Source: JBCCRH01 sp039208045
GTDB lineage: Bacteria; Bacteroidota; Bacteroidia; Chitinophagales; Saprospiraceae
DNA length: 50,108 nucleotides
Assembly: GCA_039208045.1 (NCBI GenBank)
Contig: JBCCRH010000002.1
Location: forward strand, 1-50,108
Direction of reading: 5' to 3'
Shown: one piece after another, positions 25,163 to 33,119 of the stretch
Position numbering within the stretch: the first letter of the stretch is position 1
How the letters are laid out: the number at the start of each line of letters is the position of its first letter
Program-made: the position numbers and the translations under genes
Notes under the pieces: generated by a model
The model's database searches: none
What the model was told of the DNA's origin: nothing
The model's input: only the letters and a program-made list of their open reading frames with translations

Positions 25163-26308
25163 CTACACAGGTTTGGTATCGATGGCGGTTTTGATTACTT
25201 GCTCGTAATAAGCTTCGTATTGCGGTAGAATTTGGTTGATGTCGAAGCGGGTAGCTTGCGCGTAGGCCCGATCTCGGAAACCTTGCAATATCGTGTCATT
25301 CTTAAGTATAGCAATTGCATTGTCAGCCATATCGTCCACATCACCTACTTGACTTAAAAAGCCCGTCTCTCCATGTATATTTACTTCGGGTAGGCCGCCC
25401 ACATCACTAGATATAACAGGTACTTGACAAGCCATTGCCTCCAAGGCCGCCAGCCCAAAACTCTCACTTCCCGATGGCATCACAAACAAGTCAGAAACTG
25501 CAAGTAACTCTTCGATAGCATTTTGCTTCCCCAAGAACCGGACTTCATGGCAGAGCCCGATTTTGCGGCAAAGGCTCTCCAGATTATTGCGCTCCGGTCC
25601 ATCACCAATAAGTAGCAGCTTTGAAGGGATTACATCGTACACTTTTTGAAAGACATGGATCACATCTTCTACCCGTTTTACCTTTCGGAAATTGGATACG
25701 TGCGTGAGAATACGTTCGCCATTGGGTGCGATGGCTTTTTTGAAATGATCTTTATTATGTTTATTGAATCGATCGAAGTCTATAAAGTTATAGATCACCT
25801 CAATATCACGATTCACCTCAAAATATTCATACGTCTGTTCCCTCAAGCTATTAGAAACAGCCGTAACGCCATCCGACTTATTGATCGAAAATGATACGAC
25901 TGGTGAAAAGGCATTATTGTTACCTACCAAGGTGATATCGGTACCATGAAGGGTAGTGATTACGGGAATATATCTTCCTTGGGTGAGTAGAATTTTCTTA
26001 GCCATATATGCCACCGCAGCATGAGGTATAGCATAGTGTACGTGTAAGAGATCTAAGTCTTCGAACTTCACTACATCGACTAATTTACTAGCCAAGGACG
26101 TATCGTAGGGGACATACTCGAAGAGGGGATAATCATCTGTAGTTACTTCATGAAAATAGATATTCTCGTGAAATAGGCTTAGTCGAGCAGGTCGGCGATA
26201 GGTGATAAAGTGCACTTCATGCCCTTTCTTGGCTAGACCAAGGCCCAACTCTGTAGCAACTACTCCACTTCCTCCATAGGTAGGATAACAAACAATACCA
26301 ATTTTCAT
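25163..26308 (-). CDS. bshA: N-acetyl-alpha-D-glucosaminyl L-malate synthase
   Basis: First enzyme of bacillithiol synthesis: joins UDP-GlcNAc and L-malate. A 381-residue GT4 glycosyltransferase of the GT-B fold. It matches BshA closely at the N-terminus (MKIGIVCYPTYGGSGVVATELG, HVHYAIPHA) and has the GT4 donor-site motif near the end (MPSGSESFGLAALEAMACQVPVI), where the two acidic residues of the EX7E motif lie. BshB and BshC are not in the window. A terminator (26364-26392) separates it from the upstream T9SS cargo gene, so it has its own promoter in the 55-bp leader region or within that hairpin DNA. Bacillithiol would fit with the two peroxiredoxins encoded elsewhere here. Confidence 0.93.
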   Translation of the reverse strand: MKIGIVCYPTYGGSGVVATELGLGLAKKGHEVHFITYRRPARLSLFHENIYFHEVTTDDYPLFEYVPYDTSLASKLVDVVKFEDLDLLHVHYAIPHAAVAYMAKKILLTQGRYIPVITTLHGTDITLVGNNNAFSPVVSFSINKSDGVTAVSNSLREQTYEYFEVNRDIEVIYNFIDFDRFNKHNKDHFKKAIAPNGERILTHVSNFRKVKRVEDVIHVFQKVYDVIPSKLLLIGDGPERNNLESLCRKIGLCHEVRFLGKQNAIEELLAVSDLFVMPSGSESFGLAALEAMACQVPVISSDVGGLPEVNIHGETGFLSQVGDVDDMADNAIAILKNDTILQGFRDRAYAQATRFDINQILPQYEAYYEQVIKTAIDTKPV

Positions 26309-26363
26309 GGCGACCAGGTATTTTATTTAGTGATACATTGCGAAGATAAAATAGTTCAATCAA

Positions 26364-26392
26364 AAAAGGGGAGCCGCCCTGGCTCCCCTTTT
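26364..26392 (-). terminator. Rho-independent terminator of the T9SS cargo gene
   Basis: Perfect 12-bp stem AAAAGGGGAGCC / GGCTCCCCTTTT with a 5-nt loop. On the minus strand it ends in a run of six T. It lies 25 bp after the stop of the 948-residue gene. The stem is symmetric enough to work in both directions. Confidence 0.9.
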
Positions 26393-26417
26393 CTGGAATA
26401 TTTCAGTGAGTACTTCC

Positions 26418-29264
26418 TTATTGCTTAATCAACTTACGTGTAATAATTTGATTACCGACAACCATTCGTACCAAGTATAATCCATTGGGCGCTTGTTCTA
26501 AATCAATAGGATAGGTTGCTTCAACGACCCCTCTATTTTCTTGCTGATAGAGCAGCTGCCCTACCGTATTTAGTACTTGTAGCTGCAAATCTGAGGCTTC
26601 CGTGAATTTCACTTGCAAGACTGCATTGCCACCAGTAGGATTCGGACTCAAAATCAATTCTTCTAGTACCTCTATCTCTCCAATAGAAGACACTAGGTCT
26701 ACCTCTACATCTAATATTTCTTGGCATCCATTACTATCCGTAATCGTTACGGTGTAGGTGCCCAGCGATAGATCTGATATCGACTGCTCTGTATCGCCTG
26801 TTGACCACTCAAACGTGTAAGGCCCAACACCAGAAGAAGGACTAACTTCTACAGAACCATCGCTAGCCCCTTCAGCAGAAACACCTGTGACCATTACATC
26901 TGTACCTAAACCATCAAGGGAACAGGTGGCGATATTAAAGTTATCCAAATCTAACCAGTAGTCACCGGCGCCCCAAGTGGCGAGCACTCGAATCTTAACG
27001 TTTTGTCCTACATAATCGCTAGTAGTGACGGAAAGCGTTTGAAATTCAGCAGACTCCACATGATTAGACTGGTCTAGGGTGAAAATCGTTTCAAAATCAA
27101 TGCAGTTAGTAGAAATTTGCACTTCCAGTCGATCATCTTCAGAAAGTACGGTAGCGTCAGTACCTTCGCTCCAGTTGGTGTAGCGATAATCGAAAGAGAT
27201 AAATAATGGATCTCCTACTGGTCCCACAAAAGGCAACTCTACCTCAAAATTTGGATCTCCACCGTACATATTATCACCTATATTAATGGTAGGGGTATTA
27301 TGAGCGCCCGCTCCATATAATGGAAATCCTTCATCCGTTGACCAGCCTGCAGGAAATTCATCCAGTTCGAAGTCCTCTGTCAAAGGAAGGGGAACAACAT
27401 TGATGCCTACTGTAGTGGTAGAAGTATCATTTTGAGCAAAGTCGTCCGGAAAAATTGTCCATGCCTTAATATCAAATGCTGTGCCTCCGGTCGAATTAAA
27501 GGGGGTATCAAAGGTATATTCTTCTTGTTCTCCAGGGGAGACTAACAAAGGCCCAACATTTTCGACCACAGGTGTGCCTCCATTTACTTGGTACGCAACA
27601 TCAAAGCCAAATTGTGTCATTTCTCCCAAATTAAGAATATTCACGGTGACAAAATCCTCTGGTGAGCCGCAGCCAGATGGTGCAGTATTACCCACATTGG
27701 CAACAGCAAGATCCATATCAAAGGGCCCTCCAATGAAAATATTGTCTATCCCAATCCCTTCCAGACCAGGAAAGAAGCTACCAAAAAATGCAAATCGGAT
27801 TCGAATATCGCTGGAATCAGCCAGACCGACTAATGGGTGGATGACTGTAGTCCATTCTCCTGCAAATTCAGCCGATCCGTCCCAGCTATCCCCCACAATG
27901 TTATTATACCAATTTACCCCTGTTCCAAATTCACCTAATTTACTCCAGTTCTCTCCATCATCATTACTGACTTCTACCCAAAACTCATCGAAAGTTTCAA
28001 TGTCGATAAAAAGGGAAAATCCAAGATTCGGATCAGTAGTTAAACCTGTAAAATCGAGGCAAGGTGATTCTAGGTAGGAAACCTCTGCACTGTTATAGAT
28101 TCCATCGAGATTAGTCACCCATGCATTGTTACCACTAGCGGCACTGCTAATCACATTTCCAGATGGCGTACCATATTCCCAACTGGCATCTGTACTTTCT
28201 TCACTTACTACCCATCCTCCGCTCCATTCCTCAAAGATTTGGTAATATGGAAGCTCATTGATGAGTGGAATACTTGTAATAGTGAATGTGGTAGTATCAT
28301 TATTGCGAAAGCTGTCGCTGTCCAAATCTGTCCATACTTGTATGGTATACACTCCTGGTTCTGAAAAATCAAAAGGTGTTTCAAATTCAATTACTTCCGT
28401 ACTATCTACTGCAATTACACCTGTGTAGAAGCCATCGGAAGGCATGGTGACATTTCCAGGTACTCCATTTACACTGAAATCAAAGGGAATAAGCGACTGA
28501 GGCTGCCCACCAAAATTGGTCAAGGCCAAACGTATCTGCTCTGTAGTTCCGAGACTACAATCTGTGAGGGGGTTAGTGATAGCAACTACTCCAACATCAT
28601 TGGCCCATGGGGTAGAAAACTGAATGGGACCAACCAACGCGCTAGTATCTCCGTTAGTGCAAATAACAGATAGATATAAGTCATAGTCGGCATTCTCATC
28701 TAAGCCTGTCAACCTTGTTTCTTGTCCCAGCGTAGTATTCACATTTCCTGTTCCGACCTCAAATCCAGTAAAGCCATATTCTATGACATACGTTCCTTCT
28801 GGATCAGAGGCAATCCAGTTAAGATCGACTCTATTCGACCGAATATCACTCACCACAATGCCACCAGTTGGCGGAACAGGACAAGAAGGACATTCTGCTA
28901 TGAAGGAAAATACATCCTCACCAGTCACTGGATTAGGTCCATCACCATAAACTAAGAAGCCATCTGCATCTGATAGTGCAAAAGAAACTTCCCCTTCAAA
29001 TGATCCAGGAGCATATCCTATGGTCACTTCATCTCCTGACTGTAGAATGATGGCTACGTTCAAAAAGTCCCCATCATTATCATCAAAGTTCACCGTATAA
29101 TCTGTCGAAACACCATTGATCGTTATGGTAATGGCTGCACCATTCCACCCATCCCCGAAGGAGTCATTCATCTCTAAGAGGTACTCACAGCTCAGTTGGG
29201 CTAGGGCTGATGTTGAACTGATAAGGGTGAGAAAAAGTAGTTTTAAAGTAAACTTCCAATTCAT
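26418..29264 (-). CDS. Multidomain extracellular protein with T9SS type A sorting domain
   Basis: A 948-residue secreted or surface-attached protein. The signal peptide ends at SALAQ (residue 22). An N-terminal beta domain follows with the DSFGDGWNGA motif (about 33-42), then a fibronectin type III-like domain (about 130-215), CARDB-like adhesive modules (about 220-330 and 520-625), and two jelly-roll/MAM-like domains (about 334-514 and 628-778). A SprB-type repeat comes next (about 785-855, GPYTFEWSTGDTEQSISDLS), then the C-terminal T9SS sorting domain (about 861-948, LSPNPTGGNAVLQVKF ... NGLYLVRMVVGNQ). No catalytic residues are visible, so adhesion or matrix function is likely. It has its own strong terminator, and a divergent MerR-type gene lies 248 bp upstream. 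Confidence 0.93.
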   Translation of the reverse strand: MNWKFTLKLLFLTLISSTSALAQLSCEYLLEMNDSFGDGWNGAAITITINGVSTDYTVNFDDNDGDFLNVAIILQSGDEVTIGYAPGSFEGEVSFALSDADGFLVYGDGPNPVTGEDVFSFIAECPSCPVPPTGGIVVSDIRSNRVDLNWIASDPEGTYVIEYGFTGFEVGTGNVNTTLGQETRLTGLDENADYDLYLSVICTNGDTSALVGPIQFSTPWANDVGVVAITNPLTDCSLGTTEQIRLALTNFGGQPQSLIPFDFSVNGVPGNVTMPSDGFYTGVIAVDSTEVIEFETPFDFSEPGVYTIQVWTDLDSDSFRNNDTTTFTITSIPLINELPYYQIFEEWSGGWVVSEESTDASWEYGTPSGNVISSAASGNNAWVTNLDGIYNSAEVSYLESPCLDFTGLTTDPNLGFSLFIDIETFDEFWVEVSNDDGENWSKLGEFGTGVNWYNNIVGDSWDGSAEFAGEWTTVIHPLVGLADSSDIRIRFAFFGSFFPGLEGIGIDNIFIGGPFDMDLAVANVGNTAPSGCGSPEDFVTVNILNLGEMTQFGFDVAYQVNGGTPVVENVGPLLVSPGEQEEYTFDTPFNSTGGTAFDIKAWTIFPDDFAQNDTSTTTVGINVVPLPLTEDFELDEFPAGWSTDEGFPLYGAGAHNTPTINIGDNMYGGDPNFEVELPFVGPVGDPLFISFDYRYTNWSEGTDATVLSEDDRLEVQISTNCIDFETIFTLDQSNHVESAEFQTLSVTTSDYVGQNVKIRVLATWGAGDYWLDLDNFNIATCSLDGLGTDVMVTGVSAEGASDGSVEVSPSSGVGPYTFEWSTGDTEQSISDLSLGTYTVTITDSNGCQEILDVEVDLVSSIGEIEVLEELILSPNPTGGNAVLQVKFTEASDLQLQVLNTVGQLLYQQENRGVVEATYPIDLEQAPNGLYLVRMVVGNQIITRKLIKQ

Positions 29265-29512
29265 AAATCTGCTATTTGTTTTCCGTTAAATCGCCTGTAT
29301 TTTCGAAGGCGCTTAAAAATAACCAAAAAATTGAGAATGACTTCTTATGCCCTGACTATCAAGTAAACAATTGGTCAAAACATTAGTCATCAAACCAACA
29401 TTTACCTGAACATTTTCAATGAAGCTCTGTTAGCAGTTAGATGTATTGACTGGAATGAATTGCTTTCTCTTTATTTTAGTTGAGAAATTTACTTCAAAAA
29501 TGTGTAGAAGTA

Positions 29513-30427
29513 GTGGCAATATATTCGATAAAGGATCTGGAAAAGCTGTCCGGGATCAAAGCCCATACGATCCGGATTTGGGAGTCTCGCTATGGAATCA
29601 TTAATCCAAAGCGAACCAAGACGAATATTCGCTACTACCAAGATGAAGATCTCAAGTTTGTACTCAACATTGCACTACTCAATAAGAATGGCATAAAGAT
29701 TTCCAAAATTGCAAAGATGAGCAAGAAGGAAATTGCCGAGAAAGTAGCTGCAATCTCTGAAATCAACTTTGAAAATGCCACTCAGCTAGATGCGCTTACC
29801 CTTTCCATGATCGAAATGGATGAATACAAATTCGATCGTATCATTTCCACTAATATTCAACAGCTAGGTTTCGAACGAACCATGCTCGAAGTGATTTATC
29901 CCTTTTTGGATAAACTAGGAGTCCTTTGGCTTACTGGCTCTATCAATCCTGTACAGGAAAATTTCATGAGCTACCTCATTCGGCAGAAAATAATTGTAGC
30001 CATCGACCAAGAGCCCCTCGTACTAAATACTAGACATGTAAAGAAGTTCCTGATTTATTTGCCGGAAGGCGAACGACAAGAACTGAGTATTCTTTTTATG
30101 CAATACTTGGTGAAGTCAAGGCGTAATGTGGTTGTTTATATTGGCCAGGATATTACGCTAGCTGATCTGAAAGATGCCTCTTCTATCCACCGCCCAGATT
30201 ACATCTTTACGATGATAACCGAAACGTTTAGTAAAGAGCCTGTGCAGAATTATGTTGATAAATTAGCTTCTACTTTTAAAGAATCTAAAATACTCCTTTC
30301 TGGTTATCAGGTAGTAGCACAAAAGGTATACCCTCCCTCAAATGTCTCTGTCCTAAGAAGTCTCGATCAGACACTACTCTTCCTGGATGAACTACACAAA
30401 CAAGGTTCCAATGGCTCGCCAGCCTAA
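29513..30427 (+). CDS. MerR-type regulator with degenerate B12-binding-like C-terminal domain
   Basis: A DNA-binding regulator of about 304 residues. GTG at 29513 gives the usual family start (MAIYSIKDLEKLSGIKAHTIRIWESRYG); the open frame extends to TTG 29480. The N-terminal winged-helix MerR domain covers residues 1-70. A four-helix segment and a Rossmann-like segment follow, resembling the cobalamin-binding half of CarH/LitR photoreceptors. The position of the ExHxxG cobalamin motif reads E187-R-Q-E-L-S192, lacking both the histidine and the glycine. The protein is therefore unlikely to bind B12 by the usual histidine-on mode. The effector and targets are unknown. The neighbouring YceI gene starts 91 bp downstream on the same strand, and the T9SS gene is divergent. 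Confidence 0.85.
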   Translation: MAIYSIKDLEKLSGIKAHTIRIWESRYGIINPKRTKTNIRYYQDEDLKFVLNIALLNKNGIKISKIAKMSKKEIAEKVAAISEINFENATQLDALTLSMIEMDEYKFDRIISTNIQQLGFERTMLEVIYPFLDKLGVLWLTGSINPVQENFMSYLIRQKIIVAIDQEPLVLNTRHVKKFLIYLPEGERQELSILFMQYLVKSRRNVVVYIGQDITLADLKDASSIHRPDYIFTMITETFSKEPVQNYVDKLASTFKESKILLSGYQVVAQKVYPPSNVSVLRSLDQTLLFLDELHKQGSNGSPA

Positions 30428-30518
30428 CTTCTTCATGTCAATGTCATCTTTTTTTCAACACATGTCTCACTTAGGTGTTTAAACATCAAATCATTTAGTC
30501 ACTTATAAATTTATCTCA

Positions 30519-31202
30519 ATGAGAACACTTAGCATTTTAGCTGCTTTCAGATTTCTAATTTCTTTTGCTGCATGTAATAATGCCCCTTCTGGTGAAAAAG
30601 CAGCAACAGGAGAAGCCGTAGAAACCGCTCCTGCCGAAACTACTGCTTCTGCCGTCACATTCGCTGTAAATACTAATGAAAGTAAGGTCAACTGGATTGG
30701 CGCCAAACTTCTGGGGGACCAACATAGTGGATTCATCAAATTACGAGAAGGAGCACTTCAGGTAGAAGGAGGCCAGTTAGTGGGTGGCTCGTTTGTGATT
30801 GATATGAATAGCCTAGAAAATACAGATATGAACCCAGGAGAAGGTAAAGAAGACCTGGAAGGACACTTGAAAAATAATGATTTCTTTGAAGTAGAAACGT
30901 ACCCTACCGGAAAATTTGAGGTGACTTCTTTAGCAGCAGTAGAGGGTAGAGAAGACGCCACGCATACCATTACAGGCAACCTTACACTAAAGGATATTAC
31001 CAAGTCCATTACGTTCCCAGCGAAAGTATCCGTAAGTGATGCTTCTATTGAGGCTGTTACACCTCAGTTTGTCATCGATCGTACGCAGTGGAATGTGATG
31101 TATGGGGCAGGTGTATTGGGCTTAGCTAAAGATAAAATTATCAAAGATGAAGTAGCCCTTCAAATCAACTTGATGGCTGCTCCACAGCAGGCTGCTAATT
31201 AG
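30519..31202 (+). CDS. YceI-family lipoprotein
   Basis: A 227-residue protein with a type II signal (lipobox-like ISFAAC, Cys about residue 19), an Ala/Glu/Thr-rich linker to about residue 45, and a YceI beta-barrel domain to the end. Family landmarks are SKVNWIGAKLLGDQHSGFIKLREG, GGSFVIDMNSLENTDM, LKNNDFFEVETYPTGKFEV and GNLTLKDITKSITFPAKV. YceI domains bind long polyisoprenoid or lipid-like molecules in the periplasm; in Bacteroidota the role is not settled. A clear terminator follows at 31221-31257, separating it from the acyl-CoA ligases. Confidence 0.9.
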   Translation: MRTLSILAAFRFLISFAACNNAPSGEKAATGEAVETAPAETTASAVTFAVNTNESKVNWIGAKLLGDQHSGFIKLREGALQVEGGQLVGGSFVIDMNSLENTDMNPGEGKEDLEGHLKNNDFFEVETYPTGKFEVTSLAAVEGREDATHTITGNLTLKDITKSITFPAKVSVSDASIEAVTPQFVIDRTQWNVMYGAGVLGLAKDKIIKDEVALQINLMAAPQQAAN

Positions 31203-31220
31203 TAACTTGCGCTACTATTT

Positions 31221-31257
31221 ACAAATCGCTATTCGACTAGATCGGATAGCGATTTGT
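31221..31257 (+). terminator. Rho-independent terminator after the YceI lipoprotein gene
   Basis: Stem ACAAATCGCTATTCGA (31221-31236) with TCGGATAGCGATTTGT (31242-31257), 15 of 16 matching, loop CTAGA. An AT-rich stretch AATTTTATT follows. It begins 18 bp after the stop codon. Confidence 0.85.
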
Positions 31258-31290
31258 AATTTTATTAGTAACTTAAGGGAAGTTACTAAC

Positions 31291-31298
31291 TACTTTTG
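31291..31298 (+). promoter_or_regulatory. TAnnTTTG (-7-type) element for the acyl-CoA ligase pair
   Basis: TACTTTTG, 22 bp before the ATG at 31321, directly after a terminator. It is identical to the elements before aspS and the peroxiredoxin gene. No standard -33 TTTG was found. Confidence 0.4.
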
Positions 31299-31320
31299 CA
31301 AGTAAATACCGCTACCCCCA

Positions 31321-33099
31321 ATGGACTTCAGACGTCTATTCGATATACTTCCCTATCAGCAAGCTCGATTTGCTCAACAGGTTGCCTTATCTCATAAAAA
31401 AGGGATCAGGCGACAGTCTTTTTCTACAGAGGCATGTCTTGTAGAAATCAATAGAGTGAGTGCAGGATTGCGGCAATTGAATTTAAAAAAAGGGGATCGA
31501 GTAGGTATTATGACTTACAATGGTAGTCCTCAGTGGAATTTTCTCGACCTCGGAATGCAACAGATTGGTATTGTTTCTGTGCCGATTCACGCTAGCCTGC
31601 ATGCTCAGCAGTTAGTTGATCTTATTAAAGATGCAGGCCTCAAAGCTTGTGTGGTAGCTAATCGAGAACTCCACGAAAAGGTAGTACAGGTGCAACGCCA
31701 AACACCAAGTCTACAACATCTATTTGTGTTGGAGGACTCCCCTGATCTTCCTGGCTGGTCAGATATTACTACCACTCCTAGCTCGGAAGATTTAGAAACC
31801 ATCCAGGCCTTCAAGGCCGCCATTCATGAAGATGATCTTGCAACTATTATTTACACTTCTGGCACTACCGGAGGGCTGAAAGGGGTCATGCTTTCGCATA
31901 AAAATCTGGTCAGTAATATTAAGGCAACTTTAGCTTTAGTTCCGCTGAATGCGAGTAAGCGAACCGTTAGTTTTTTGCCTATGAGCCACATCTTTGAGCG
32001 GATGGTCGTCTTTACGTATATGGCAGCGGGAGCGAGCGTTTACTACCTTAATAGACAGGGAGATATTGCTCAGCAAATCAAAGAGGTTCGGCCTCACTTT
32101 TTTTCGAGTGTTCCTCGAATCTTGGAAAAAGTATACGAAGGGATTATCTCGAATGCCAACAGTAGAAGTAAACTCCTCCAAAAGGTGATTTTTTGGGCGA
32201 TTGCTTTAGGCAAAAAGTATAAAGAAAGTAAACGGATGAGTCCTGCCTACTGGTGGAAATGGATGGTAGCTGATTTTTTGGTCTATCGGCATTGGCGACG
32301 CCTGCTAGGCAATAAAATAGAAGGGATGGTGGTGGGAGCAGCAGCGCTCAACCCCGAATTGGGTCGCCTATTTGCGGCAGCAGGATTCGAACCTCGTGAG
32401 GGCTATGGGATGACAGAGACTTCCCCCGTTATTGCCTTCAACCGGTTTGAACCAGGAGGCGTTCGCTACGGTACAGTGGGGCCTCCACTACCTGGCGTAC
32501 AGATTAAGATTGACCCACTTGATGGAGAAGAAGAGGGGGAAATATTAGTAAAAGGCCCCAATGTGATGATGGGCTACTATCAAAATGAAGCAGCTACGCA
32601 AACCATCTTCAACGAGGAGGGTTGGTTACACACTGGCGATGTAGGTCGCATCGTACACAAGCACTTTCTACAAATTACGGGTCGAAAAAAAGATATTTTT
32701 AAGACTAGTAGTGGCAAATATGTAGTGCCTCAAAAGCTTGAAGTCTTGCTGAAAAGTTCTACCCTGATCGAGCAGGTAATCATCATTGGTTTCAACCGCC
32801 CCTTTGTCAGCGCACTAATTGTCCCTTGTTTTGTTATTCTAAAACAGTGGTGTGAAAAACATAATATTCATTGGACAGCCCCCCAATTTATGGTACTAAA
32901 TAATCGTGTGGTGGATCATTATCAGAATATTGTTGAAGAATTCAATAGTTTGTTATATTCTCACGAGCAGATTAAAAAATTTCAGCTACTTTATTTACCT
33001 TGGACTGAAGAAGATGGATCACTTACCCCAACGCTAAAACCAAAGCGTGATATCATCACCAATCGGCACGAAAAAGAAATATCAATTTTATATTCTTAA
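31321..33099 (+). CDS. Long-chain fatty acid-CoA ligase (AMP-binding), copy 1
   Basis: A 592-residue ANL-superfamily enzyme expected to adenylate a long-chain fatty acid and load it on CoA. Motifs are the P-loop IIYTSGTTGGLKGVMLSH (about 178-195; the usual Pro before Lys-Gly is Leu here), EGYGMTETSP (A5), GWLHTGDVG (A7), and GRKKDIFKTSSGKYVVPQKLE with the A8 hinge/A10-region lysine. The C-terminal arrangement, with LTPTLKPKRDIITNRHEKEI, is typical of FadD15-like/ACSL ligases. No signal peptide is seen. It precedes a paralogue by 20 bp, and both are probably co-transcribed from the element at 31291. Confidence 0.92.
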   Translation: MDFRRLFDILPYQQARFAQQVALSHKKGIRRQSFSTEACLVEINRVSAGLRQLNLKKGDRVGIMTYNGSPQWNFLDLGMQQIGIVSVPIHASLHAQQLVDLIKDAGLKACVVANRELHEKVVQVQRQTPSLQHLFVLEDSPDLPGWSDITTTPSSEDLETIQAFKAAIHEDDLATIIYTSGTTGGLKGVMLSHKNLVSNIKATLALVPLNASKRTVSFLPMSHIFERMVVFTYMAAGASVYYLNRQGDIAQQIKEVRPHFFSSVPRILEKVYEGIISNANSRSKLLQKVIFWAIALGKKYKESKRMSPAYWWKWMVADFLVYRHWRRLLGNKIEGMVVGAAALNPELGRLFAAAGFEPREGYGMTETSPVIAFNRFEPGGVRYGTVGPPLPGVQIKIDPLDGEEEGEILVKGPNVMMGYYQNEAATQTIFNEEGWLHTGDVGRIVHKHFLQITGRKKDIFKTSSGKYVVPQKLEVLLKSSTLIEQVIIIGFNRPFVSALIVPCFVILKQWCEKHNIHWTAPQFMVLNNRVVDHYQNIVEEFNSLLYSHEQIKKFQLLYLPWTEEDGSLTPTLKPKRDIITNRHEKEISILYS

Positions 33100-33119
33100 G
33101 TATTTAAATAAGTGACAGC

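Noticed and set aside
27481..28077. Plus-strand open frame (198 codons) inside the T9SS cargo gene
   Set aside because: Antisense shadow of a repetitive beta-sheet protein; Ser/Pro-rich with no domain pattern.
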